Below are positions 16,201-24,640 of a stretch of DNA of 64,000 nucleotides, in pieces. The notes under the pieces were generated by a model. It was given only the letters and a program-made list of their open reading frames with translations, had not been told where the DNA came from and made no database searches. Source of the DNA: Ignavibacterium sp037440165 (GTDB lineage: Bacteria > Bacteroidota > Ignavibacteria > Ignavibacteriales > Ignavibacteriaceae); NCBI RefSeq assembly GCF_037440165.1, contig NZ_JBBIUQ010000014.1, forward strand, positions 1 through 64,000, read 5' to 3'. The translations under genes and the position numbers were made by a program. The stretch's first letter is position 1, and each line of letters starts with the position of its first letter.

Positions 16201-16503
16201 CTAATCTTTACTGTTTTCACCAATCAGACGAAGAAATGTATATTCAAAGATGCCGGTGTTATGTCCGTCTTTCCAGAAAATTGAAATTGCATAATTGCCA
16301 ACCTGTTTTATTTCAGAAATTGTAATCTGATTTTCTGAAAAGATTGGCATGAATGATTTACTTTGTTTTTCTCTTTCTGCAAGACAAGTAGCACAAGGAC
16401 AACGCTTACGAAGTTTAAGCAATGGAATAGAATGCTCTTTACCATCCTGCCAATGTATCAACAAATTCTTGCCCTCAATAAGTTTTATTTTAGTCGGATT
16501 CAT
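16201..16503 (-). CDS. DUF971 protein
   Basis: A 100-residue protein of the DUF971 family, which corresponds to the N-terminal domain of gamma-butyrobetaine hydroxylase. It shows the pattern IHWQDGKEHSIPLLKLRKRC, then CATCLAERE, and the C-terminal GNYAISIFWKDGHNTGIFEY. The CPCATC cluster suggests zinc or Fe-S binding. Stand-alone members have been linked with Fe-S carrier proteins in some bacteria, which cannot be tested here. It is the first gene of the pgsA-pgpA-cinA-thpR-recA-recX operon. Confidence 0.85.
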   Translation of the reverse strand: MNPTKIKLIEGKNLLIHWQDGKEHSIPLLKLRKRCPCATCLAEREKQSKSFMPIFSENQITISEIKQVGNYAISIFWKDGHNTGIFEYTFLRLIGENSKD

Positions 16504-16519
16504 TTATTATTTTAATCTT

Positions 16520-16543
16520 GTAGGGGAAGGGCTTGCCCTTACC
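16520..16543. repeat. GC-rich palindrome, left flank of the tandem repeat
   Basis: GTAGGGGAAGGGCTTGCCCTTACC, with AAGGGC-TT-GCCCTT as its hairpin core. A related palindrome in the opposite orientation lies at 17105-17129, on the other side of the 180-bp repeat. Such GTAGGG..AAGGC elements resemble REP-type dispersed palindromes. Confidence 0.6.
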
Positions 16544-16693
16544 GCTTAATATTAAATTTTAACATTCACTTGTCTTGCTAAATTTATTTCAGCATCTCTT
16601 TCCCGATTGTGTCAGACCCTGAAACAAGCCTTCTTTTGTCAGCAAGCATATTCAGGGTGACAAATCAATCTTGTGAGACAAGACCAAATAATC

Positions 16694-17089
16694 ATTCTTC
16701 GCAAGCTGATGTTTGCGACTACCATTTCCTCTTTTTCAGAGGGCTTTCTCATAAAGCTGCTTTTGTCAACCTGAACTTGTTTCAGGTTCTTCTTTCATTT
16801 GAAAATCAAAGATTCCGAAATAATCCGTTAGTTAACGGACGGAATAACACTTTTGAAACAGCACCTAATATTAATTCTTCGCAAGCTGATGTTTGCGACT
16901 ACCATTTCCTCTTTTTCAGAGGGCTTTCTCATAAAGCTGCTTTTGTCAACCTGAACTTGTTTCAGGTTCTTCTTTCATTTGAAAATCAAAGATTCCGAAA
17001 TAATCCGTTAGTTAACGGACGGAATAACACTTTTGAAACAGCACCTAATATTAATTCTTCGCAAGCTGATGTTTGCGACTACCATTTCC
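16694..17089. repeat. 180-bp tandem repeat, 2.2 copies
   Basis: The sequence repeats exactly with a period of 180 bases from 16694 to 17089. Each unit carries several palindromes: CCTGAA-CTTGT-TTCAGG, CCGTTA-GT-TAACGG nested within ATTCCG...CGGAAT, and CGCAAGCTGATGTTTGCG next to ACTACC. Because 180 is divisible by three, a repetitive frame stays open on the plus strand (16609-17133), but it has no RBS and reads like translated palindromes, so I treat it as non-coding. A diverged single copy lies at 38181-38277. The two full units show no mismatch, so the duplication is recent. Confidence 0.9.
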
Positions 17090-17104
17090 CAATATTAGTT
17101 TTTC

Positions 17105-17129
17105 GGACAAGGCAAGCCTTGTCCCTACC
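17105..17129. repeat. GC-rich palindrome, right flank, 3' of purC
   Basis: GGACAAGGC-AA-GCCTTGTCC (17105-17124) followed by CTACC, a perfect 9-bp stem five bases beyond the purC stop. It is an inverted relative of the palindrome at 16520-16543. It may also end the purC transcript, although no T-run follows. Confidence 0.65.
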
Positions 17130-17133
17130 ATAA

Positions 17134-18027
17134 TTAAATTTTTTGTCCTGTTAATTTCGCCAGAGCTTCGAGATATTTTTCAGTAGTTTTATAAATAATT
17201 TCATCAGGTAAATCCGGAGCCGGTGGTTTGCGATTAAAATTAATTGATATCAGATAATTGCGAAGGAACTGCTTATCGAAACTTTCCTGAACTCTTCCCT
17301 TCTGATATTTATCTGCCGGCCAGAACCTGCTTGAATCAGGTGTGAGTAGTTCATCAATCAAAATTATTTCACCATTATATTTTCCGAATTCCATTTTAGT
17401 ATCAGCGATAATAATTCCCTTCTTCAATGCGTACTCATAAGCTTTTCTGTAAAGAGCAATTGTCTTTTCTTTGATGAAACTGATTACATCATCACCAACA
17501 ACTTTCTTTGCCTCTTCTTCTGAAATATTCTGATCGTGTGCACCGAGTTCTTCTTTAGTAGCAGGAGTAAAAATTGGCTCACTTAATTTTTCAGATTCAA
17601 CAAGTCCCGGCGGGAGTTTAATTCCGCAAATACTTCCAGTTGCCTGATAATCAATCATTCCGCTTCCGGTGATGTAACCTCGGACAACACTTTCAATCGG
17701 GATTACTTCTGTTTTTTTAACAAGCATTGACCTTCCGCGCAAATCATCTGAATAAGGTTTGCATTCATCGGGAAACTCTTCAACTTTTGTTGTAATGAGA
17801 TGATTCGGTATTATATCCTGAACAAAGTTAAACCAGAACTCAGAAATTTTTGTGAGAATTATTCCTTTGTAAGGAATTCCCTGATTCATAATTACATCGA
17901 AAGCAGAAATTCTGTCAGTAGAAACAATAAGAAGATACTCACCGACTTCGTAAATATCTCTTACTTTTCCTCTTTTAATTAGTTTAAGTTCAGTGAAATT
18001 AGTTTGTAAAATAACTTTTGGATGCAT
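17134..18027 (-). CDS. purC: SAICAR synthetase
   Basis: A 297-residue enzyme that ligates aspartate to CAIR in purine synthesis, using ATP. Family motifs are LIKRGKVRDIYEVGEYLLIV (about 16-35), STDRISAFDVIM, VVRGYITGSGMIDY (about 112-125), and DTKMEFGKYNGEIILIDE (about 209-226). It is of the longer, eukaryote/plant-like length, common in Bacteroidota. ATG 18027 is chosen. A well-formed Bacteroidota-type promoter lies upstream at 18050-18081. It appears monocistronic. Confidence 0.97.
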   Translation of the reverse strand: MHPKVILQTNFTELKLIKRGKVRDIYEVGEYLLIVSTDRISAFDVIMNQGIPYKGIILTKISEFWFNFVQDIIPNHLITTKVEEFPDECKPYSDDLRGRSMLVKKTEVIPIESVVRGYITGSGMIDYQATGSICGIKLPPGLVESEKLSEPIFTPATKEELGAHDQNISEEEAKKVVGDDVISFIKEKTIALYRKAYEYALKKGIIIADTKMEFGKYNGEIILIDELLTPDSSRFWPADKYQKGRVQESFDKQFLRNYLISINFNRKPPAPDLPDEIIYKTTEKYLEALAKLTGQKI

Positions 18028-18049
18028 AATAAACTTAATTTGCGTTAAT

Positions 18050-18081
18050 CAAATATAGATATGATAAAAAGAGATTGCAAA
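18050..18081 (-). promoter_or_regulatory. Bacteroidota-type promoter of purC
   Basis: On the minus strand TTTG (18081-18078), a 20-base spacer, then TATATTTG (18057-18050), which fits the Bacteroidota consensus TTTG-N19-21-TAnnTTTG. It ends 22 bases before the purC start. Confidence 0.6.
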
Positions 18082-18189
18082 AGAGTGGTAACGGATAAGA
18101 TTCGCTTTTTACTGAAGCTTACGAACTAATATAAGAATATTTTTCGAAGGATTGTCAAATATTTAGTGAATACTTTAACTCCAATAAAT

Positions 18190-18306
18190 TCACTTGAAGA
18201 GATTTCTTATTTCTCTTTGTGTTTTTTTGTAGCGGATAATTTTAACTACAACTAATGCCGTAATTAAAATTAAAATGAAAATTGATATGTATTCAATAAA
18301 ATTCAT
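18190..18306 (-). CDS. Possible 38-residue single-pass membrane protein
   Basis: A short frame from ATG 18306 to TGA 18190 encodes MNFIEYISIFILILITALVV followed by VKIIRYKKTQREIRNLFK: one hydrophobic helix and then a strongly basic tail, the layout of a small inner-membrane protein with its C-terminus in the cytoplasm. The pattern is unlikely by chance in AT-rich spacer DNA but not impossible. No convincing Shine-Dalgarno sequence is seen. It lies upstream of purC, in the same direction, separated by the purC promoter. It has no recognised family. Confidence 0.4.
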   Translation of the reverse strand: MNFIEYISIFILILITALVVVKIIRYKKTQREIRNLFK

Positions 18307-18309
18307 ATC

Positions 18310-18750
18310 GGGACTTTCGCAAGCACTGTACCAGTAAATTTATTAATTCGGGCAAAAATGCAGGTAATTCTAAAATGAAATGATACATTGTTGGAAAAAT
18401 TTTTCAATTTCAAAAAGGATTTGGAGAAAGAGGAACTTTGAATATCGGATATTGAATTTCGAATATCGAATAATAAAGTTATGTGGCTGAAGCCAGGTTA
18501 GTTTTCTCTTTTCTTTTTTCAGTCAGATAAATCTGACTGTAATAGAATAAAGAAATGCACATTGAAAATTGATCATTGAGCATTGAGCATTGAATATTTA
18601 ACCTTGAAAGAATAAAGCCAAAGACTCTTCACTTCGTTCAGAGTGACAATCTCTTTTTAATCGTTCTTATAAATAGATCAGCAATAGAAATACAATTGTA
18701 CATTGTACATTGTAAATTGTAAATTGAATAATGTATTTATAATTAATTCT
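18310..18750. repeat. Repeat-rich spacer upstream of rsgA
   Basis: No gene was found. The stretch holds short degenerate repeats: GAATATCGGATATTGAATTT with GAATATCGAA (18440-18470), a GCCAGG-type element after TGGCTGAA (18484-18497), the perfect palindrome CAGTCAGAT-AA-ATCTGACTG (18520-18539), a run of ATTGA-type repeats (ATTGATCATTGAGCATTGAG, about 18568-18587), TTCAGAGTGACA (18640-18651) matching the arm at 6308, and a run of ACATTGTACATTGTAAATTG (18700-18719). These look like dispersed non-coding repeats. Confidence 0.6.
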
Positions 18751-18766
18751 GTAAAGGAGATTAACA

Positions 18767-19723
18767 ATCGAAGGAATAATTTCAAGAGTTGAAAGCAAAG
18801 ATTATTATGTACTTGAGAACGTTTCGTTGAAAGAAATCCGTTGTGTTTTACGAGGAAAGTTCAAAAAAGATTTTGCACTGAAAAAAGATAAATTATTTCT
18901 TACTGATATTGCTGTCGTTGGTGATAAAGTTAAATTCGAACTGAATGATGATGGAACCGGAATTATATTCGAAATTCTGCTACGAGAAAATTACCTTTCC
19001 CGAAAAGCTCCTAAAATCCGAGGTGCAAGTTATCGCGGTGAAAGACTTGAACAAATTATCGCCGCTAACATTGACAGAGTTTTTATAGTTACAAGTATAG
19101 CTGAACCAAATTTTAATAATAAAACTGTTGACAGATTTTTAGTTGCTTGCGAAAGCTCGGGACTGAAACCAATAATCATAATAAACAAAGTTGATCTCGA
19201 TGAGCATCAGCAGCATTTCAAATGGAAAAACCTCTATTCAGATATTGGTTATGAAGTGATTGTGACTTCAAAAAAAAACGGAACTGGTTTGGATGAACTG
19301 AAAAGCAAACTTCCGGAAAATAAAAATTTATTCTGGGGACAATCAGGTGTCGGCAAGTCTTCAATTCTAAATGCAATTTATCCGCAGCTCAATCTTAAAA
19401 CCGGAGAAATCAGTAATTACACTTCAAAAGGTACACACACAACTGTTACGAGCAATTTATTTTTTGTTGGAGAAAATACTTTTATCATTGATACACCCGG
19501 AGTGCGTGAGATTGATCCTTACGGAATAAGAAAAGAAGATCTTGGTCATTATTTTATTGAGTTTGCAGATTATATTCACCAATGCAGATTCAACACTTGC
19601 ACCCATCAACACGAACCCGGCTGTGCAGTAGTTGAAGCCGTTAATAAAGGTTTAATCACTGAAGAAAGATATGACAGCTATTTAAGAATTCTCGATACTA
19701 TTGAAGAGGATATAAATTTTTAG
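18767..19723 (+). CDS. rsgA: Ribosome small-subunit GTPase RsgA, apparent AUC start
   Basis: A circularly permuted GTPase that helps 30S ribosome maturation. The OB-fold N-terminus is followed by G4 NKVD (about residue 128), G1 GQSGVGKSS (about 189), G3 DTPG (about 239), and a C-terminal zinc knuckle (CRFNTCTHQHEPGC). The first conventional start in frame is TTG 18827, but that would cut off the first OB strand. The frame extends upstream to a stop at 18752 and encodes IEGIISRVESKDYYVLENVS, which matches RsgA N-termini. AGGAG at 18755-18759 sits seven bases before the codon ATC at 18767. I therefore place the start at this ATC, a rare initiation codon; a sequencing error from ATG is the alternative. 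Confidence 0.85.
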   Translation: MEGIISRVESKDYYVLENVSLKEIRCVLRGKFKKDFALKKDKLFLTDIAVVGDKVKFELNDDGTGIIFEILLRENYLSRKAPKIRGASYRGERLEQIIAANIDRVFIVTSIAEPNFNNKTVDRFLVACESSGLKPIIIINKVDLDEHQQHFKWKNLYSDIGYEVIVTSKKNGTGLDELKSKLPENKNLFWGQSGVGKSSILNAIYPQLNLKTGEISNYTSKGTHTTVTSNLFFVGENTFIIDTPGVREIDPYGIRKEDLGHYFIEFADYIHQCRFNTCTHQHEPGCAVVEAVNKGLITEERYDSYLRILDTIEEDINF

Positions 19724-19821
19724 CTGTTTGATTAACATCATTTCAGTAAAACCTCTCAGTTGTGAACTTTTAGCACAAAAACTTAATTTTACATACAGAG
19801 ATAAATTAAGTTTGTTTACGA

Positions 19822-21201
19822 TTGAATAACCCAGAGCAAAATATTTTAGTTGATTTAACCAAAGAAAATTTAACATTCCATCAATTTGTTTTCCCGATTG
19901 AGGGGAAAAGTGCAGCAGATTTAATTGATGCATTTAAGAGAAATTCTGATTTAATAATCTACCAGTCAAAACCTTCCGAAAGCACAGAATACCTTGCAAT
20001 AGGTAAATTATTTCAATTCGAACTTGATGACAAAAATATTTCTACGCTCGATGATATGATATTAAACTTCAGAAATAATGTTTCTGCAGGCGAAACCATT
20101 GAAAACATACCATTGTTTTTCGGCTACAGTAAATTTCCATCTCTGACCAAAGAAAAAACATGGAAAAACTTCACAGAAAACTTTTGGATTATTCCACAAT
20201 ATCTGATATTCAAATCAAAAACTTTTCACGGCAAAGAAGAAAAGTTATATTGTGTGCAAAATTTTCTTTCATCAATGCCGAATGATGAAATGAAAAAAAT
20301 TGCTTTTGCAGAATCACAGAAGTTTATAAAAAAGATTGTAAACGATACTTTATTATTGAAAAAAGAAAATGTGTCAATCGTAAAAACATCTGATAATGAT
20401 TCTTCAGTTTGGAAACAAAAAGTAAGCGATGCAATCGAAGAGATTAAGGAAAACAAACTACAGAAAATTGTACTTGCTAGAAAAGTTGAATATGAAATTT
20501 CCGGGACGGTAATCTGGTCTGATATTTTTGAAAAACTCAATTCAGATTATCCGGATTGTTTTAATTTTCTTGTCAAATCCGGCGGAGATTATTTCTTTGG
20601 TTCGAGTCCCGAACTTCTTGGGAAATTTGAAATAGATATTTTTAAGACAGAAGCTCTTGCCGGCTCTATAAACAGAGGCTCTGATGAGAATGAAGATTCT
20701 GATCTGGCACTTTTACTTTCTGCAAGCAGAAAAAATAAAAAAGAACACGATATTGTGATTGATCATTTAATAGATAATCTTAACAATCATCTTTTCAATA
20801 TAGAGATTGATGAAACTCCTTTAATCAAAAGACTTAAAAATATTCAGCATCTTCAGACAAAAATTTCAGGGAAATTAAAAGACAATCTGAAATATTTTAA
20901 TGTTATCAATTCGATTTTTCCAACACCTGCCATTTGCGGAATCCCAACACGCCAAACATTAAACAATCTTAAAACACTTGAAGCTTTCGACAGAGGTTTA
21001 TATTCAGGAATTGTTGGTGCTTTTAATTTATCCGGTGAAGCTGAGTTTTATGTTGCAATTCGTTCAGCACTAATTTCCGATAATAAGCTGACTGCATTTG
21101 CCGGTTGCGGAATTGTTGAAGAATCGAATCCGGATGAAGAGTACACAGAAACAGAGTTGAAACTCCAACCGATAATTTCCCTTTTCAGTAATGAAAATTA
21201 A
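19822..21201 (+). CDS. menF: Isochorismate synthase
   Basis: A 459-residue chorismate-utilising enzyme that converts chorismate to isochorismate, the first step of menaquinone synthesis. The C-terminal chorismate-binding half shows KIVLARKVEYE, FFGSSPELLGKFE, TEALAGSINRG, FPTPAICGIPTRQTL, and the end YVAIRSALI followed by AGCGIVEESNPDEEY. The start is TTG 19822; an in-frame stop lies 15 bases upstream and no ATG fits, so a weak start is likely. It overlaps menD by 11 bases, opening the operon menF-D-H-B-A-E. The chorismate enters from the shikimate pathway, of which a DAHP synthase lies at the far end of the window. Confidence 0.95.
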   Translation: MNNPEQNILVDLTKENLTFHQFVFPIEGKSAADLIDAFKRNSDLIIYQSKPSESTEYLAIGKLFQFELDDKNISTLDDMILNFRNNVSAGETIENIPLFFGYSKFPSLTKEKTWKNFTENFWIIPQYLIFKSKTFHGKEEKLYCVQNFLSSMPNDEMKKIAFAESQKFIKKIVNDTLLLKKENVSIVKTSDNDSSVWKQKVSDAIEEIKENKLQKIVLARKVEYEISGTVIWSDIFEKLNSDYPDCFNFLVKSGGDYFFGSSPELLGKFEIDIFKTEALAGSINRGSDENEDSDLALLLSASRKNKKEHDIVIDHLIDNLNNHLFNIEIDETPLIKRLKNIQHLQTKISGKLKDNLKYFNVINSIFPTPAICGIPTRQTLNNLKTLEAFDRGLYSGIVGAFNLSGEAEFYVAIRSALISDNKLTAFAGCGIVEESNPDEEYTETELKLQPIISLFSNEN

Positions 21202-22915
21202 AGTCAACAAAAATATTTTGTGGACGAATCTGCTTACAATATTTTTTGTTAAAGCAGGGATTAAATTTGCATGTATTTCGCCTGGTTCACGAAGCACACC
21301 TCTAACATTCTCAATTGCATCAGAAAAAAAAATTAAATCATTTCCGATTGTTGACGAAAGAAGTTCTGCTTTTTTTGCTCTTGGTCTTTCAAAAGCTTCT
21401 GACTCTCCTGTTGTTATTGTTACTACTTCAGGTACAGCAACAGCGGAGTTATATCCAGCAATAATTGAAGCATATCAAAGTCGGATTCCTTTAATTATTT
21501 GCACTGCTGACAGACCAGCTTATCTCAGAAATACGGGCAGTAATCAGACTATAAATCAGAAAAATATTTATAAAAATCATATTCGCTATTTTGCGGAGAT
21601 TTCACTTCCTTCAACTAATAAAAAGAATATAAAAACTCTTCTGAATCAAGCGGCTGAATCTTTATTTATTGCAAAGTTTAAAGACAGAGGTCCGGTGCAT
21701 TTAAATTTTCAGTTCGAGAAACCATTTGAACCGGACTCAATTACTGATGAGGTTAATGATAACATAATCTCATTCGCTTACGAATACATTGAAAAGCTGC
21801 TTCTAACTGATGTAAAAGTTGAAACAAAACCAATTGAAAATTTTTCTTTCGAACAAGTTTCACTCATTACAGTTGGTGCAGGTAAAACTGATAAAGAATT
21901 TTTAAAGCTGATTGATAAATTTTCATCAAGTTACAACATTCCCGTTTTTGCAGATGTTAATTCTGGTTTGAGGTTTTCGAATCACAGCATAAAGAATCTT
22001 ATATCAAATTATGAAGCACTCGTCAAGAATAGTTTCTTCAAAAATAAATTTAAGTTCGGGAAAGTCTTACATTTCGGGAGAAATTTAACTTCACAATCAC
22101 TTGAAGATTATATAGTTAAATCAAAAGCAAAAAGAATTGTGGTTAATGAATTTGGTGACAGATTCGATTCAACTAGAAAAGCAGAAATAATTAAATACAA
22201 GCCGAAAGAGTTTATTCATAAAATTTTGCAGTCCGGACTAAAAAAATCTTCAGTAGAGATATTTGCTTCATTAAAAGTACTTGATAAAAAAATTGAAAGT
22301 ATAAAACAAAAAATTTTCAGCTCTTCATTAAACGAAGTAAATATTATTTTAGAATTAGTCGGAAGAATCCCTGCCGGTTCAAATTTGTATGTAGGAAACA
22401 GTTTGCCTGTGCGTGATTTGGATTTTTTCTCTTCAAGAATTGAAAACGAAATCAGAGTTTATCAGAATCGCGGAGCAAGCGGCATAGATGGAATAATCTC
22501 CTCAGCACTTGGTGTTGCACTTGCATCAAAGAAAGAAACTTATCTGGTTATAGGTGATTTATCTTTTTATTATGATTTGAACAGTTTAATGATTGCAAAG
22601 CAGTTTGAAATTCCCTTAAAAATAATTTTGATAAATAACAACGGCGGGGCAATTTTTAATTATCTGCCAATCTCTAAGTCTCAGAAAATTTTCGACAAGT
22701 ATTTTTTAACACCTGTTCATTATGATATAAAAAAAATCTGCGAAGCATTTGGAGCTAATTATAAGTTAGTTAAATCACTCAACGAATATAAAAAATCAAT
22801 TTTAAGTGCGAAGAAAACGAATTCGTGCTTAATTTTGGAAGTGAAAACAAATTCGCTTTTCACAAAACAATTAAAAGATAAATTCTGGAATTTGTCTAAA
22901 GAAATTTTTTGGTGA
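21191..22915 (+). CDS. menD: SEPHCHC synthase (MenD)
   Basis: A 574-residue ThDP-dependent enzyme joining isochorismate and 2-oxoglutarate. The N-terminal pyrimidine-binding domain has CISPGSRSTPLTF and DERSSAFFALGLSKAS with the ThDP-activating Glu. The C-terminal pyrophosphate domain has NRGASGIDGIISSALGVAL and then VIGDLSFYYDLNSL, with NNNGGAIFNYLP closing the metal site. Length and order are normal. Coupled to menF by overlap and followed by menH after nine bases. Confidence 0.97.
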   Translation: MKIKVNKNILWTNLLTIFFVKAGIKFACISPGSRSTPLTFSIASEKKIKSFPIVDERSSAFFALGLSKASDSPVVIVTTSGTATAELYPAIIEAYQSRIPLIICTADRPAYLRNTGSNQTINQKNIYKNHIRYFAEISLPSTNKKNIKTLLNQAAESLFIAKFKDRGPVHLNFQFEKPFEPDSITDEVNDNIISFAYEYIEKLLLTDVKVETKPIENFSFEQVSLITVGAGKTDKEFLKLIDKFSSSYNIPVFADVNSGLRFSNHSIKNLISNYEALVKNSFFKNKFKFGKVLHFGRNLTSQSLEDYIVKSKAKRIVVNEFGDRFDSTRKAEIIKYKPKEFIHKILQSGLKKSSVEIFASLKVLDKKIESIKQKIFSSSLNEVNIILELVGRIPAGSNLYVGNSLPVRDLDFFSSRIENEIRVYQNRGASGIDGIISSALGVALASKKETYLVIGDLSFYYDLNSLMIAKQFEIPLKIILINNNGGAIFNYLPISKSQKIFDKYFLTPVHYDIKKICEAFGANYKLVKSLNEYKKSILSAKKTNSCLILEVKTNSLFTKQLKDKFWNLSKEIFW

Positions 22916-22924
22916 GTTTTTCTA

Positions 22925-23770
22925 ATGGAATTATTTTATAAAGACATTAAGATAAATTTGGAAATCCCAAAAGGGATTGATGCTGCTAAAGAAACTATGC
23001 TGTTTCTTCACGGTTTTACGGGAAGTGCAGAAGAATGGTTTCCAATAATTGAACAGCTTCCTGATGAGTTTAATTACGCAGCTCTCGATTTAATCGGACA
23101 CGGTAAAAGTGATAAACCTGTAAATCCGGATTATTACACAAGTGATTCAATCGTTGAACAGATTAAATTTGTGAAAGATAAAATTAGCCCGGCAAATCCG
23201 TTAATTCTTATCGGTTATTCGATGGGCGGCAGAGCAGCAATATCATTTGCAGTAGCTTATCCGAAAGATGTTAAAGGATTAGTTCTCGAAAGTGCATCTG
23301 CAGGAATTAAGAATGATACAGAGCGGAAGAAAAGATATGAAGACGATATCAAACTTGTCCAGTTCATCCACGATCACACAATGGAAGAGTTCATTGAACT
23401 TTGGTATGATCAGGAAATGTTTAATACTCAAAGAAGGTTTTCAAACGATAAAATCAAAAAACTTCACAAGAAAAAATATGATAACAGTAAAATCGGAATG
23501 ACGAATATTCTTAAAGGATTTTCAACAGGCATTATGCCGCCGCTTCACGATAAACTAAAATCTATTCCGGTCAAAACTGTTTTAATCAGTGGTGAATTAG
23601 ACAGTAAATACACTTTTATTAATTCAAAAATTGTTAGGAGATTTCACAAAGCAAAACATAAAGTTGTTAAGAATTCCGGACACAACACTCATCTTGAAGA
23701 ACCAAAAAGATTTATTGAAATTATAACAAATTATTTAAATCAACTTTTACCTGCACAAGTTCAGAAATAA
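22925..23770 (+). CDS. menH: SHCHC synthase (MenH-like alpha/beta hydrolase)
   Basis: A 281-residue alpha/beta hydrolase. The oxyanion region FLHGFTGSAEEW (about 27-38), nucleophile GYSMGGR (about 98-104, Ser), acid Asp in SGELDSKY (about 228-235) and His in NSGHNTHLEEP form the expected triad and match the MenH pattern. MenH eliminates pyruvate from the MenD product to give SHCHC. Its position between menD and menB strongly supports this over a general esterase. Confidence 0.92.
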   Translation: MELFYKDIKINLEIPKGIDAAKETMLFLHGFTGSAEEWFPIIEQLPDEFNYAALDLIGHGKSDKPVNPDYYTSDSIVEQIKFVKDKISPANPLILIGYSMGGRAAISFAVAYPKDVKGLVLESASAGIKNDTERKKRYEDDIKLVQFIHDHTMEEFIELWYDQEMFNTQRRFSNDKIKKLHKKKYDNSKIGMTNILKGFSTGIMPPLHDKLKSIPVKTVLISGELDSKYTFINSKIVRRFHKAKHKVVKNSGHNTHLEEPKRFIEIITNYLNQLLPAQVQK

Positions 23771-23783
23771 AACAGGAAATTCT

Positions 23784-24626
23784 ATGAAATACAATTGGAA
23801 AAAAGTTAAAGATTATCAGGACATCATTTACGAAAAACTTGAAGATGAAGGAATAGTTAAAATTACAATCAATCGTCCTGAAGTACGAAACGCTTTCAGA
23901 CCTGAAACAGTTAAAGAATTGATTGATGCTTTTAATCACGCCAGAGAAGATCAGTCAGTTGGAGTAATTTTATTAACAGGCGCAGGTCCTGCAAAAGATG
24001 GTAAATATGCTTTTTGTTCAGGCGGCGATCAGAGAATTCGCGGCGATAAAGGTTACATTGGCAGCGATGATAAAGTTCCAAGGTTAAATGTTCTCGATCT
24101 TCAAAAAATTATCCGTAGTATTCCTAAAGTTGTAATAGCTGTTGTTGCTGGTTATGCAATAGGAGGTGGACATGTTTTGCATGTGGTTTGTGATTTAACA
24201 ATTGCAGCAGACAATGCAATATTTGGTCAAACAGGACCAAAGGTTGGAAGTTTTGACGGTGGTTTTGGTTCAAGTTATCTTGCAAGAATTGTCGGACAAA
24301 AGAAAGCTCGCGAAATCTGGTATTTATGCAGACAATATAATGCACAGCAAGCTCTTGAGATGGGACTTGTTAATACTGTAATCCCAATTGATAAACTTGA
24401 AGATGAAGCAGTTCAATGGGCAAGAGAAATTATGCAACATAGCCCAATGGCAATTCGTGTTCTTAAATCAGCGTTTAATGCCGAGCTTGATGGACAGACA
24501 GGAATTCAGGAACTTGCGGGAAATGCAACTTTACTTTATTATATGAGCGAAGAAGCTCAGGAAGGTAAGAATGCTTATTTGCAAAAGCGTAAACCTGACT
24601 TCAAAAAATTCCCTAAACTTCCCTAA
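23784..24626 (+). CDS. menB: 1,4-Dihydroxy-2-naphthoyl-CoA synthase
   Basis: A 280-residue crotonase-fold enzyme closing the second ring of o-succinylbenzoyl-CoA. Crotonase features: INRPEVRNAFRPETVKELID (about 32-51), the oxyanion hole CSGGDQRIRG and AVVAGYAIGGGHVLHVVCDL (about 115-134), then GQTGPKVGSFDGGFGSSYLA, which is the MenB signature for the aromatic substrate. Length and motif set separate it from ordinary enoyl-CoA hydratases. RBS AGGA precedes the ATG; menA begins 14 bases later. Confidence 0.97.
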   Translation: MKYNWKKVKDYQDIIYEKLEDEGIVKITINRPEVRNAFRPETVKELIDAFNHAREDQSVGVILLTGAGPAKDGKYAFCSGGDQRIRGDKGYIGSDDKVPRLNVLDLQKIIRSIPKVVIAVVAGYAIGGGHVLHVVCDLTIAADNAIFGQTGPKVGSFDGGFGSSYLARIVGQKKAREIWYLCRQYNAQQALEMGLVNTVIPIDKLEDEAVQWAREIMQHSPMAIRVLKSAFNAELDGQTGIQELAGNATLLYYMSEEAQEGKNAYLQKRKPDFKKFPKLP

Positions 24627-24640
24627 CTAAACTATTACTG

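Noticed and set aside
16609..17133. A 174-codon open frame with a 60-residue internal repeat
   Set aside because: The frame stays open only because the DNA repeat is 180 bases long; it has no RBS, lies in palindromic dispersed-repeat DNA that also occurs outside any frame at 38.2 kb, and its protein resembles nothing known.
18440..18730. CRISPR-like array in the repeat-rich spacer
   Set aside because: The repeats are short, degenerate and contiguous, without regular spacers, and no cas gene is in the window.
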